Shown here piece after piece: positions 43,943 through 55,886 of a stretch of 64,000 nt of DNA. A model generated the notes under the pieces. That model had not been told where the DNA came from, did no database searches, and saw only the letters and a list, made by a program, of their open reading frames with translations. The position numbers were made by a program, and so were the translations under genes. Within the stretch, counting starts at the first letter, position 1, and every line of letters starts with the position of its first letter. This DNA comes from Salvator merianae (taxonomy: Eukaryota > Chordata > Lepidosauria > Squamata > Teiidae), in the NCBI GenBank assembly GCA_003586115.2, contig QVOM02000073.1:36460305-36524304 (forward strand), read 5' to 3'.

Positions 43943-43978
43943 GTAGATCTTAAGGTCTACTAGTAGATCTTAACAGTA
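43943..43978 (+). repeat. palindromic tandem repeat
   Basis: GGTCTACTAGTAGATCTTAA occurs twice back to back, followed by a diverged third GGTCTACTGGTGGACTAG. Each unit is itself a palindrome around CTAG. Confidence 0.9.
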
Positions 43979-44161
43979 AGGTCTACTGGTGGACTAGTGG
44001 GGCTGTACTCAAACAACCATGTGCAGAAAGCACATGACACACTGTTCCAGTATGGGGGGGCATTTCAGTGATACAATAAGAACTATGACTGGAAAGTGGG
44101 TATCTGAAAAGGACCCGCACAGGAACTCTGAAAGCTGGGAACTTTGATTTCCAGCCTTTAC

Positions 44162-44560
44162 ATAAGAACATAAGAGGAGCCTTGCTGGATCAGGCCACGG
44201 CCCATCTAGTCCAGCATTCTGTTCCACACAGTGGCCCACCAATTGCTTCTGGGCATTCTCAAGCAGAATAAAAGGCAGAACCTTCACCTACTCTTGACTC
44301 CCTGCAAATGGCCTTTGGAGGTATTCTGCCTGACTCTCCACCCTGGAGGCAGTACCTAGGCATCCATTCTAGTAGCCATTGATACACCTGACCTCCATGA
44401 ATCTGTCCAATCCCTTCTTAAAGCTGTCCAGGCTGATGGCTGTCATCATCTCTTCCGGTAATAAATTCCATAGACCAATGACCCTCTGGGTGAAAAAATA
44501 CTTCCTCTTGTCAGTCCTAACTCTCCTACCCATCAGCTTCAGAGAGCCTTTGTAGGCTCT
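44162..44560 (-). repeat. CR1-type LINE, ORF2 C-terminus and 3' tail
   Basis: Minus strand. It encodes VRTDKRKYFFTQRVIGLWN then LLPEEMMTAISLDSFKKGLD, the diagnostic end of CR1 ORF2, followed by the 3' UTR with GATGCTGGACTAGATGGGCC-like words and a TCTTATGTTCTTATG tail. The longer 183-codon frame (44369-44920) extends into non-LINE DNA upstream. Confidence 0.88.
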
Positions 44561-44867
44561 GCACTTGTCTTGAAGACTGGGCCCAGCCTTTGAAGCTAGC
44601 AGCCAGGACTGGGATAGGATGCGCTGTCCCAATACATTTTCACATGTTGGATAACTTTTTTCCTTCAATAAATGAAGTGAACATCTGAAAGCTGTATTTC
44701 GTGTTTCCTCAGATTGTCTTTGTTTCATATTAAATTTTGCTTGTAGTTCTAAAACAATTAAGTGTGACAAATATGCAAAAATAAAAGAGTCAGGAAGGGG
44801 CAAGTGCTTTTTCATGGCACTGTATATTGTCATATTTTTGAAACTGCATGCAAGAAAAAAACAGGGG

Positions 44868-45274
44868 ACCTTTTCACACTTTAAGCTAGCCAAGTGTGTC
44901 TGCACCGTGTGGATGCCCACATGACCGGGAGCAGCGTACAGTTGCTCCCGATCACAGCTAACTGTGGAGCAGTCATTAGTGCTTCACAACTTGACCAGGA
45001 GCAGCTATCCTGCTCCCAATTAAATGCATTCATACCCGTTTCTGGGTGCAAATGCATGGCCACACTGCATGCCGCTGTTGCACCTGCATGATCATGTGAT
45101 AGCACCTGTGCTTGCCTGTGCACTCCGCTGCACTGCCGGTCACCATGGCAGCAGCTGAACACTTCCCAGGCACTGTCATGGCAAAAGTTCAGAAGCAGAA
45201 TACCAGCATTCATGCAGCATGGTCCAGTCCACCTAAGAATGGGATAAATCTAAGGTGGAAAGTGCGAAAACACC
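44868..45274 (+). mobile_element. inverted-repeat DNA element of the 48850/49366 family
   Basis: Starts GGACCTTTTCACACTTTAAG and ends AAAGTGCGAAAACACCC, approximately inverted. The interior has GGGAGCAGC, TTCTGGGTGCAAATGCATGG and CACTGTCATGGCAAAAG words shared with 48850-49335. Confidence 0.7.
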
Positions 45275-46231
45275 CAAGATCCCCAAACTTTCCTTACCTG
45301 GGATACTAAGTGACCCCATGAAACTTGATGACACTTTGCCTTATTCTGAAGTCTATATTTTATGTCTGAGGAGATCCTCAGGGTGGTTAATTTTCTTAGT
45401 TTGTGGAAATGCGATGGATATTCTGCTGGACTTCAGTACAATATTCTACTGTGCAAGCTGAGGTGTGAGCTGGATGACACCACTCCTATGTGAATTGGAA
45501 ACTGATTGGAGAGTCCTATGCAAAGAGTGCTGGACAGCAATTCCTCATCGAACTGGAAGCATTTTTCGTACTGGGCCTGAGTGTTGATCACTTGACAAAT
45601 AGAGAATTTACAAATGACACAAAATTGGGAAGGATAACAAATGCTTTAGAAGAAAGAAACAAAACTTTAAATGAACTTCATAGACCACAGAGCTGAGCTG
45701 ATATCAACAGAAGGAAATTTAACATACAGGATGCCACACATAGGACAAGAGAATCCAATGCACTGACACAGGATAGGGAAAATGTGGCTTAGCAGTGGAA
45801 AAAAATCCGGGAATATTAATTGAACACAAACTGAGGGTCTTTCTGCACTTACCATTAATCGGGATTATGATTCCTTGTAGTCCTCTTGAGGGCCTCTTCT
45901 GTGTGCACATTAGTACAGGTTGCTGGTACACTCCAACCACATAGGACAGAGCATAATCCAGATCAAGAGGCTCCTGACTGGGATTACTAGTGGACCTGAT
46001 TAACAAGACCACTTGCATTCCAGCTCGGGCCAGTCTGGACCATAGAGATGTGCAAAAGGTATACCACCATTTTCCAGACCACTGCGGAATTGGTTGTGCA
46101 GCACACCAAATGTGCTTCCCAACCCCAAGCTGTGTGAGCTTTGGGCAAGTGTGGGGGCTGGGCTGGAACAGTGTCACCATGTAGATGGTGCTGCACCAGA
46201 CTGAGCCTTGCTGTGATTTGGCCCAGTGGGT
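45275..46231. other. intergenic stretch with truncated transposon ends
   Basis: GGTCTTTCTGCACTTACC at 45838 resembles the left end of the 180-bp palindrome family, and TAGAGATGTGCAAAAGG at 46038 resembles a hAT end. Neither has a recognisable partner. No gene. Confidence 0.45.
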
Positions 46232-47305
46232 CTTGCATCCAGATCCATTGGGCCAAATGCTCAAAGGAATGTTAAAGCCATCATAAGGTTCTACTTTGGA
46301 AGAAGAGGCCAATTCACTCCTACAGCTATCCAAGTAATTGCAGCAAGGGTTATTTCCCAGCTTTTATATGGCTTCCAGGTGTGTACTTATAAAATTGTTT
46401 CTTCTTTTGAAGCTTAACAAACAAAATTTCTCCGGACTTTGCTGGGGATTTCTACCTGCGTATCAAACACAGCTGTTCGATTGGAGGCGGGCCAACCAAG
46501 GATTGAGACTCGAATTTGGATCCTCAAGATTCACTACTGGTTAAAATTTAATTTCTCTTTAATGGGCTTGGCCCCTTTGACTTTATTAGATTCCAGCCAG
46601 ACAAAATGGAAAACTATGATGCAGGAGAAACTGAGGAGCCTAGGATTCATGCCTGAGGCCTTCTAGCCCTTGGACACCGTAGAGCTAGAGACACAATCAA
46701 GCAAAGATTATGGGATATCAATTTCCAAGACCAATTGAGTGAGATAATTAGACACCCAAATATCAAAGAAAGTGCAAGGATGCTCACTCTAGCAAGTTAA
46801 CTTTATAAGTTATATACCTCTAAACCTAGGAAATTGTTCACTCTATCCAGATTTAATGTGCTGCTTTCAGTGCTTCTACAGGGCAGATTTGAAGGAACTC
46901 CATACTCAGAGCAACTATACCCATGTGGAATGAAGGAGGCAGAAAATGTTGACCATACCCTACTGCACTGCCACTTTTACAGGGAGAATTGAGCTATATT
47001 TATTTTACCTATTGTGCAGCAGCTCCCAGGCAGAGAAGATGAATACTACCTAAAACATCTAATAGAAGACAAACATCCACAGATAATACTGAATGTAGCT
47101 AAATTTCGTGCTAGTGCAATCAAACTAAGAAAAGTTCTAACTGGCTCTAGCAGATAAGATTTTTAATATATGTAGCCTATCTTGCTACTTCTGCACATAT
47201 TGCAGAAGATTTTGCAATTTAAATATTTTGTTATGTTGATTTTAAATCTGCCAAGATATTAACCATGTACTTTTAATTCTGGTCTGTGACCGTAATAAAA
47301 GACTA
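46232..47305 (+). repeat. non-LTR retrotransposon (LINE) ORF2 3' remnant
   Basis: Broken frames on the + strand give GQFTPTAIQVIAARVISQLLYG (as GQFTPTAIQVI and ARVISQLLYG), a reverse-transcriptase thumb-region motif. Further down, RFNVLLSVLLQGRF and YPCGMKEAENVDHTLLHC form the C-terminal Cys/His knuckle (CxxG...H...C) of several LINE clades. It ends GGTCTGTGACCGTAATAAAA. Stops and frameshifts interrupt it. The clade is unassigned (not CR1 or L1 by these motifs). Confidence 0.75.
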
Positions 47306-48849
47306 CTAGTAGATCCATTGGGCAGGATCATGGCTAGGTAATGAGGAAAGGTCCTAAATGTGAGCCAACATTGTGATATGGCAGCAAAAATGGCAGTCTT
47401 TGTTAAGAAAAACAGTCTGTAGATCAAGGGAAATAATAGACCTACTTGACCTGATACCAGTCAGACCTTGTCTTCTGTGTTACCTAGTTCTGTGGCCACA
47501 ATTTTTTAAAAAAATTCCAACATATTAGAATAATGAATCAGGAAACTGAAGCGATTGAAAGGACTATCCATATTTAGTCTGGAAAAGAGAACATTGAGGG
47601 GAGATATTAACCTTCATCTCCATGGTATCCTTTCAGGCCAAATGGCAGGACCTGGAATAATAGACATAAGATACAATAAGGAATTATAAATGAGTATCAC
47701 AAAAAAATATATGCTTACAATAAACAAAGTGCCTTCTGCTGGAATACCTGACTGTTGTGTAGAACACTAGGTCCATGTCAGAAACATTCAGAATTCTCTA
47801 GCTATAAGAAACAATGGGGCGAGCATTCCAACTTACCTGTACCAATAAGGAGGTATTGGGACAAAACCCTATAGATAACAATGAGGTTTGGGGAGTGGGG
47901 AAACGAAATTACTTTAAAAGCAGCTGACTGATGGAGGGGGGGGTACAGTAGGGCAGAAGATCTGCTACTTATCACTGATCAAACTTTGGGATACACATAC
48001 AATTTTTATGGATTTTTAAACCCAAACGAACTATTTTGGAAATAATATGGCTGTAGAAAGATGAGATTGTCGGAAAAAGCCCATTACCCAAACAACACTC
48101 TCGTATGTTTTCATGCAACCAACTGTAAACCTTCGGTAGTACAGGAGTTTCCCTCTATTAAGAGTAGTTAATCAATGTCGTTGCCTAAGCGTGTACTAGG
48201 ATAGCATTTTTGTTGGTATTTAAGAAATTACTGATGGTGCCAGAAATAATTTGAGGCAACAGATATCCTGCCATGAGGCAAGAATTGGCCTATATGTTCA
48301 ACTAGGCTCTTAGTCAACAGTTTGATTTTTATCATTGGCTCCGCTTCAGCCTTTCTTGCTCTCTTATGCTACGTTGGGTTCCCTAGAGGTCTTTCTTGTC
48401 ACAAAGCAGGAAACAAGAATCGGAAACTTGGCAATTGGAATCTCCCTTCATAGGGGTGATAGGAAGCAGCCTAAGTGCCAACAATTCTTGTAAAATTGCT
48501 TAATAACCTTAAACCCTGGGATGAGGGTAGGATAGAGCACTTAAACATGCAGCCTGTCAGGAGACAATCCAGGAACAAGAATAAAAACATTGAAATTAGT
48601 GTCCAAACATCAGAAGCAAAACAGTGAGTTTGGCCACAAGCCAATCTCTGGAGAAATCTCTCTGTTCTTATTCAGTGAGAGAGGCGAGTGATCACCAGTT
48701 GGGCACCAAAGGAAATATGTCTGCCTGCCCACTGACGTCATCACTGACCTTTCTGAAAATAAGTCTTCACCTTGTTGTTTCGAATGGAAACCAGCTTCTG
48801 GCTAGTTTCACCAAGTTTTGCATGTCAGAAAGGCTATGGGAATCTGTGG
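47306..48849. other. intergenic stretch
   Basis: No gene or repeat that I can assign. Confidence 0.5.
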
Positions 48850-49335
48850 AGGGCCTTTTCGCACTTGTAGCCTAGTGAGCGTGCAGATGCTCACTAGGCA
48901 ACTGTGACTGCATCACGCAGCAGCCTGCACAATCAGGAGCAGACCCTAGCTGCTAAATTGTGCTCCACAACTTGACTGGGAGCAGTTAGCCTGCTCCTAG
49001 TAAAGTGTGTTCGCATGGGCTTCCAGGTGCAAATGCACAGCTGCCCAGCATGCTGAGGCTGCACCTGCACAATCATGCAATTGCATGATCACACCTGCAC
49101 ATGCCTCCATGATCCATGTGCTGCTAGTTGCCATGGTAGTGGCTGGATGCTTCCTGGCCACTGTCATGGTGAGGATTGGGAGCAGGACACCAGCATTCCC
49201 AGTGCAAATGCTAGTATCCTGCTGGTATTCCATTCTAGGACCTGGAAGTGCAGTTGGTGTCTGTGCTGTGGGGTCCATTCCACTTTAAAACAGGATAGTT
49301 ATCCTGTTCTAAGGTTGAAAGTGTGAAAATGTGTC
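48850..49335 (+). mobile_element. DNA element, forward member of an inverted pair
   Basis: Begins GGGCCTTTTCGCACTTGTAG and ends GGTTGAAAGTGTGAAAATG, approximate inverted termini. Internal words: GAGCGTGCAGATGCTCACTA (itself a hairpin), GGTGCAAATGCACAGC, CCACTGTCATGG. The same family in reverse is only 30 bp away at 49366. Confidence 0.75.
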
Positions 49336-49365
49336 TTTCCCCTTCAAGTATTCTAAACAGTCAGT

Positions 49366-49893
49366 CAGAACATTTTCGTACTTGGTGCTTTTGAACAGTA
49401 TAACTATTCTGTTCTAAGGTAGAATGGGCCCTACAGTGCAGACACTACACTGTGGTCCCCTAGAACGGAATACTAGCAGAAACCAGTCAAACTAATTATC
49501 CTAGCTATAGAAAAAGCCTAAAAAAAGCTGTGATTGATTTTCCACTAGCATTGCGAATGCTGGTGTCCTGCTCCTGATCTTTGCCATGACAGTGGCTGGG
49601 AAAAGTCTGGCCACTGCCATAGTGACCGGCAGCACTACAGATCGTGCAGAAGTGTGCAGGTGCAACCAGGGTGTGTCGCATGTCCATGCATTTGCACTCG
49701 GATTTGGGTGCAAACGCACTTTACCAGGAGCAGGCTAGCTGCTCACGGTCAAGTTGTGGAGCACAATTTAGTGCTCCACAGCTGGCCATGATTGGGAACA
49801 GCTGGAGTCCTCTCCTGATCACGCGGGCTGCCGCGCAGTGCAGACACACTTGCTTAGTCTGCACGCTCACTAGGCAACAAGTGAAAAAGGCCC
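49366..49893 (-). mobile_element. DNA element, reverse member of an inverted pair, with a nested hAT fragment
   Basis: Reverse-complement match to 48850-49335 along most of its length (CATGACAGTGGCTGGGAAAA, GTTGTGGAGCACAATTTAG, CTCACTAGGCAACAAGTG, ending AAAAAGGCCC). At about 49481-49545 it carries a segment not present in the sister copy that matches the 39717-40147 hAT element. Confidence 0.75.
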
Positions 49894-50735
49894 AGAGAGG
49901 ATGCACAGCTCAGGGATAAGATGTAAGCTTGAAATATGGAAGCCCTTCCATGCTACCTGTAAAAGAACCTGGTCAGGTTGTTCAGGGTCTCTGGTTTGGA
50001 TGATACAGTGCTCGTGCCATAGAATATGCTGGCTGGCATCACAGATTTCAATTTTAGTACATGGAATGGGCCATTTTTCCCTTTCTTTTTTTAAAAAAAA
50101 ATCATTTAGAAGTTACTTTCTAATCACACCCTGATGCAGGTAGTGACTCTAAACCTATAATTCCTCAAGAGGAAAGGAACTTATTAAATAATTGAGGCAT
50201 TTTGCGGCACGAGGACAAGAATGCTAGATAGAAGTGGTTTCCAGGATACTATCAGCGGGCTGACAAATTGTTGAAAAAACCAAAACCGGTAAACTGTATT
50301 TGTAAATTCTGGATCTGTTTACATACTTTTTCTGACTAAAGCCTTAGTTCACACTTGGCTTGTTCACACTCAGGCAAAAAAAATGTATGCTTAGTGTGTG
50401 ATTCTTCACCACACTAGACAATGTCCCTATCTTTGGTCTGCTAAGGGACATTTTCCTCTCTGTCTGGAATTTGCTGCTCCTCTCACCCCCATGGGATGAT
50501 TGGGACACTTCCCTGTCAATCAATTTAAATACCTCTTGTGGGTGGGACCCACTCCTTCCCCTCCCCTCCCCTCCACCTTTCCACTTTCCACCTATTTTCT
50601 CCTCTGTTTTCTTTCTGGCAGGAGGTGATGCAGTGATCCTCAGCCCCTGCAGCATATCATTTCACACATACCTGCTTTACAGTGTCCACTTCCTGGTTTG
50701 TGAAACCACTGCAAGATGGATAGTAACTTCTTTAG
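49894..50735. other. intergenic stretch
   Basis: No gene or element recognised, apart from pyrimidine-rich low-complexity sequence around 50545-50610. Confidence 0.5.
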
Positions 50736-50882
50736 TTTTTTTTAAATACTACACACATCTGCACACCCACACTCTTTTGTGTAGCATGTACACATGTGAA
50801 ACCTTGCAGCTGGCTATGCCAATCCATCATTTCTGCAGTGTTCCTCATCCCCATACTCATACTCACTCCCATGAGTTTCCCC
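50736..50882 (+). repeat. duplicated segment, copy 1
   Basis: TTTTTTTTAAAT, then ACACATCTGCACACCCACAC, GAAACCTTGCAG and CCCATGAGTTTCCCC appear in the same order as in 51077-51219, about 341 bases further on. Confidence 0.75.
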
Positions 50883-51076
50883 CTAATCTCTTGGAATGTC
50901 CTTTAAAAAAATAGCAAACAAAACACTGTGCAGTTCCACATGGACTGTGCTTCAGAAGAAGGGAGGGGTTTGCAGATCTTAGCATACTATTACAATTTTT
51001 TCTCAAAATTCCTCTTTGGGGCTTTCTCATCTGTGGCATATTTCCTGCTGCTTGACCAGGGATGATGGCAATTTCT

Positions 51077-51219
51077 GGTTTTTTTTTAAATCCACACATA
51101 CCTGCACACACGTATCCTTGTGTGGCTGTGGACACGTGCGGAACCTTGCAGTTCGTTCTCCCACCATATCTACAGTGTTTCCCAGCCCCAACCTTGTACC
51201 AGCTCCCATAGGTTCCCCT
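51077..51219 (+). repeat. duplicated segment, copy 2
   Basis: TTTTTTTTTAAATCCACACATACC, read as TTTTTTTTTAAAT then CACATACCTGCACACACG, with GGAACCTTGCAG and CCCATAGGTTCCCC: a diverged direct copy of 50736-50882. Confidence 0.75.
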
Positions 51220-52691
51220 CTCCATCCTGGAAGATGCTGGCCGCCTGTGTATGTGTATGTGCTGGAGTGAACCTGCACTCCTGCACAGTTCTTGAAAACT
51301 TTTTTTTAAGAGAATGCTAGTGGAATAGTGGAACATGGAGGAAATATCTTCAATAATGTGCAATCCAAGAATACAAGGCACTGGAGGAGCTATATTCCCA
51401 GTGGAGGAGAAAGAACCCATGAAAACTGCTCCACCAAGCCTGGAAATGGTCAAAGAAGAAAAGGGGAATACCTCTGGCCACTGGTAATTCCTGGTCCCAC
51501 TCCCAATAGTCCATTGCAGTGGTCACACACCAAAGTTGTCAGTTGGATTTTAAAAAAATAACTATTAGATCATGTTTGCTATCAGAGAAGCACTTAACTG
51601 TAGATCCACATTTCTGATTGGGTGCTCTTTCCCGTTACAGCACGGGAAAGGTGAGTTGATCAGTTTCCACCACCTGAAATGTACTTAGAAGACAAAAATT
51701 ACCCATAACAGAAAGTTTCAAGTGTTAAGAATTTTTTCTAAGCAGGGCAGGCGTGAACAGACCAGAAGAAATCAGTAAGAACAATCTGGAACTTTCTGAG
51801 CAATCTCTGCATGTCACAGGCCACTATGATGCACTGTGTGGTCTGCCAAATAAATAAGGACGAAAACTTTCACAGGGGGTATACATTATGCACCTCTTCA
51901 ATTTTGGCAGAATTTACTGGCTCTGATTGCTGATATGCCTGAAGCAGTTGTGGAGGTACATGGCAGTGAACTGATTGCCTCTTCCTGCTTGAAAAGTAGC
52001 GAATCAAGCTTCCGATGAAATCCTGGTTCACTGCCCTTTCAGGCAGACTGAGGTGATTGCTAATAGTTACTCATCTCCACAGCTGCTCAGAACCAACAAA
52101 TCTATTAAAACTGAAGAAGTATTTCACATGCACCAACTGTGAAGTCTGTTGTCCTTCAACATTGGGCAAACTGCACACTAGGCAGGCCCTGCCACAACCT
52201 AATCACAATATCATGACAAGATCATCTTCAAGGGGAAGAAATCTGCAAATATTCCATTTATATATAAAAAAAGTAATATTGAGGAAGAATATTGGCTTTC
52301 TTTATGAATTGGCCGAACATCATTCTCTGACAATATTGTGCAGATACTACATAAAAGGTCTGTGAACAAATTAGGACTATTCCAAGGAAAGTACCTAGCA
52401 AGTACAAAAAAACCCTAGCTTCTTAAGGGAGTAAATATAATTTGAATATAGTAGGATTTGAAGTTTATTTATTTTCAGTATTGGTATACCACTTTTCAGA
52501 TAGAACTTAAATTGGTTTTTAAAAATTACAATGCAATAATGCAATGCAGTAAGATACGTTGCGGGAGGAGGGCACTGCTGGCAGGCTGATGGATGGAGAT
52601 CCACAGTGGTTTTCTGCAAGTCCTTTCAGGGCAGATGGGTGTGGTGAAGGGAGGGGCCCTGCTGGGTATCTGAAGGAAGGGACTCACCAGA
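51220..52691. other. intergenic stretch
   Basis: No gene. Holds the second copy of a 47-bp word (52279-52325) and an old interspersed repeat tail (about 52457-52540). Confidence 0.5.
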
Positions 52692-52989
52692 TTGCTAGTA
52701 ATTTCTGAGCAATCTGTTAGCTCTGACCCACGAAGCTCCAAACGATTTGGAATGAAGTAATGTATTTTTTAACTATTATTTGTAACAACTGCGATTATTG
52801 TTCTATTTTCAGACCACTTTTCAATCTTCTTATAAACAGTTTGCTAATAATTTCTGAGCAATCTGTTAGCTCTGACCCATGAAAAGTCCCAAACGATTTG
52901 GAATGAGGTAAAGTATTTTTAAATTATTTGTTATAATTGCAATCATTGTTCTATTTCTGGACCATTTTTCAATCTTCTTATAAATAGCT
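52692..52989 (+). repeat. tandem duplication, 149-bp unit x2
   Basis: Unit 1 (52692-52840) and unit 2 (52841-52989) both start TTGCTA(G/A)TAATTTCTGAGC, contain CCAAACGATTTGGAATGA(A/G)G and end CTTCTTATAAA(C/T)AG. Agreement is about 90 percent by eye. Confidence 0.92.
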
Positions 52990-53039
52990 TACAATACACT
53001 CTTGTCCTTGTTTTTCTTGAATGTATTTTAAAACTCCAT

Positions 53040-54550
53040 ACACTACTAACCTTGCTTTTGGGTAATATTTTGAGTTACTCCGAGACATCATTTTCCAGAT
53101 TGGTGCCATATTTTCACAAATTTTCATTTCAGTCCTCTGAGTCACAATAACTGGTTCTTCCCTTCATCAATATACTCCACAGCCATTACCTCCCAGATTA
53201 TTTCATGCCAATTCTTCATCTTCATCTTCTCTGCCTCTTTCAACCTCTGGGTGATCGCCTGTTTAATCACCACCAGTAATACATATATTAACTTCGAATT
53301 TATGACCTCCTGATTGAAGCCTTGAAATCCATTCAATAAACATAACATTGAGTCCCTTCTAATATGCTTCTCTGTTAGTTTTTTAAAATTTCATTATTCA
53401 TGCTTTCCCAGAATTTCTTCTTCTGTCACATTCCTACCACAAATGGAAAATTGTCCCTTTACATCTGTAGCCCCTCTGATATAGTGGTGAGATAGGGTTT
53501 TTAAATTTCAGACAGTTTAACTAGCATTTTTTACCATCTAACCCTTAAACTCTTTTTATTTCATTATATTCGGGTACACCTTTCCTTCCATTATTCTTAT
53601 CCATTTTCATTTTTTATTTTTCCATCCAAACCTTCTTCCCATATCATTTTTGTAGCCTCTAATGTATTTCCACTAACCCTATTAATCTCCTTGTGTATTA
53701 CTGTTGCCAGAGCCAGACATTTAGTACCATCTGTCTTCAGAATTAATTTTTTCCCCATGGAATCTGCTTTAATGGCTTTTTTTTTTTTATCTCTGGAGTA
53801 GAAATATACCTCATGAGTGAGTTCAGTCCATACCTCTGGGCTTCCCTGAGTTTTGTCTATAATTTCTTTTTCTTTCAAGGGATCTCCTGTACCATTTCTC
53901 AAGTCTTCTAAAGTATTTCTATTGACCCTTACTAAAGTTGTAACAAGATTTCTTGCTATCCCTAAAGGCAAATGTTGTAGCACCTGAACAGAGGTATTCT
54001 TAGACATCTGGGCAATAGGTTGCTTTTCCAATTTTTTTCCAAATCTTCATAACAGTCCTGAATATATCCTTGCATGCTACTGTTAGAATTTGTTGTGGCT
54101 GCTGATAATTGGATCCTGCCATTATATTCACTCTGCTCCATCCTTTTCCATTTTGTATTTGTCTGCAAATGAAATTCTGCTGATTTGGCAATTTGAAAAG
54201 CCTCATAATAATCAGTTAATAACAGGAAACTCCATCACCCTTTATTTTTGCCTCTTGTAAGTATTTTTAGCTAAGTTTCTTCTCTCCCAATATCCTTTGC
54301 CTTAATTGGAGTCCCAGCTCTTAAGTAATTTGGATGGGATATTCATTGGCAAAACATGAAATCAAGAAAAAATCTTTGACACAACAAGCATTTTTGCGTC
54401 TTCCACTTTCCCTAATATTTAATGTTTTTATTATACCACACTTATATATTTTACGTATTGCCATCTCCACTTTTCCATAATTAGCTTTAAATAGTTCATC
54501 TAAATTTTTCATTAAGATTATTCCTAGATGTTTAATTTGCTTTGGGTTGA
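53040..54550 (-). repeat. L1-type LINE ORF2 remnant
   Basis: The minus strand is A-rich, as L1 sense strands are. At about 53410-53455 it reads KGTIFHLW, stop, EC, the L1 C-terminal motif GT(F/L)xHxWWxC with the second W turned into TAG. Upstream, 54150-54200 gives DYYEAFQIAK, and downstream 53142-53348 gives VVIKQAITQRLKEAEKMKMK, fitting L1 ORF2 order. A 144-codon uninterrupted frame lies at 53597-54031. Several stops and frameshifts show it is dead. Confidence 0.65.
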
Positions 54551-55886
54551 CTAAATAATGCGTATTCTGAAATGTGTGAATTTTAGAGGAACCAGAAGTG
54601 TTTGCCCTTTCTTTACCCTTCTATGCCAGAAAGTCTCTAGAAAATGACTGTTTTTCAGGGCCCAAATTCTTGTGTACCTGAGAAGTTTTTTTTTTTTTGA
54701 ACTATAAATAGCAAGGGAGGGTTACAAATCCTCACCCGTGTGCAAATCTCACGAGTTCTAAACTTTTGAGCATGTGTGTCTGTATGTGTACTGCAACAGA
54801 GGCCCTTCCCACTAAAGTTTTTATCTGCATTTAGAAAAGTCATTTTTTTTACTGAAAACTCCTGTGATCTTTAGCTAAATGACCACTGGCTATTTTGGCT
54901 AAGGTTCATGAGAGAAAAGAGCCAGCCAGGGAATCTGTTTTTCATCATTTACTGTAGCAGCCTCCTGAAAAACTTTTTTGTTCAGGAAGACGATTAAAGT
55001 GTTGCTTTAAATCAAGGATTGGGGTCCTTTTATGTTTCCTGTGCCACTGTTACATTTTGCTTTGGTGTCAAACTGTATGGGCCAAGAAGTAACCAGCTGT
55101 GCAGAATGCAGGCAGGCCTAAAGTGAAGAAACAGACCAGTTGCCATCTTGGTATTTTTGTATCATTATTTTCCAGTTGACTCTCTTATGCAAGGGTCTGG
55201 AGAATAACAGGCATTTATTGTGACTGAGGGAGGAAAAGGACTCTCCCTTACCTTTCCTTTTAAGCCAGTTTGAGAGGCCTTGGCTCATACAAAAACAAGT
55301 AAGATCTACAAAGACAGAACAAAAGCGAATTTCAATGCCAGGAACTACTGTAAACAGCACCTTCCCTTCCCTTTCCCTCCCTTCAACCATTCAGCTTTTT
55401 CGCAGTTCTTTTGCTATTCCAGATAGGGCCCAAGAGAGTACAGGCCTTTCTTGTGCATGTCATTTGAATTGCTTTCTCCTAGGATTTCAGAGTAAGCCAT
55501 TGTTTTTATTCTCAAAGAGAGTCTGCCTGTCTGCTTTTCCAGATTTTGCCCTCAGAACTAGGGTCAACTGTGGCAGACTGCCACTAATTGAAGCAGCGAC
55601 TTTCTGAAGCCAATACAATATGCCCATCTCATTTTCACAGTGGGATGAGCAGGGCACACTCATCTGTATTTGATGATTCTTCAAAACCAGGAGTTTAATC
55701 TATGTTAGATGCTTGCTGTTTGCCACAAACACAAGCAAGAATTTTTGATGTCACAGGCAAAGTATGATCTCACCCATCAACCAATTTGGAAGGGCAGACA
55801 TATGGTGTCTTACTGAAGTTTTGGTTAACAAAGTGATACTGAGCAAGGGTAACTCTCAGAATAGGTTCCATGTCTCCCAGCACCAG
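54551..55886. other. intergenic stretch
   Basis: No gene or repeat assignable. Confidence 0.5.

Larger units (their letters stand above)
40148..44161. other. intergenic stretch
   Basis: No gene seen. Contains an old interspersed repeat tail (about 42960-43050), a TA microsatellite, a shared 47-bp word (42696-42742), and a DNA-element-like start at about 43796 with a palindromic tandem repeat (43943-43978). Confidence 0.55.

Noticed and set aside
44369..44920. 183-codon minus frame as a host gene
   Set aside because: Its C-terminal third is the end of CR1 ORF2; the rest is unrelated flank, so it is a LINE remnant.
45719..46333. 204-codon minus frame
   Set aside because: It overlaps transposon-end fragments and the start of a LINE on the other strand; no family resemblance and no splice context.
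50863..51453. 196-codon minus frame
   Set aside because: It runs through the duplicated CA-rich segments; its residues follow the repeat composition and match no known family.
53597..54031. 144-codon minus frame as an unknown or viral-derived gene
   Set aside because: Neighbouring minus-strand motifs (YYEA, GTIFHLW-stop-EC) place it inside an L1 ORF2 remnant; A-rich sense strand agrees.
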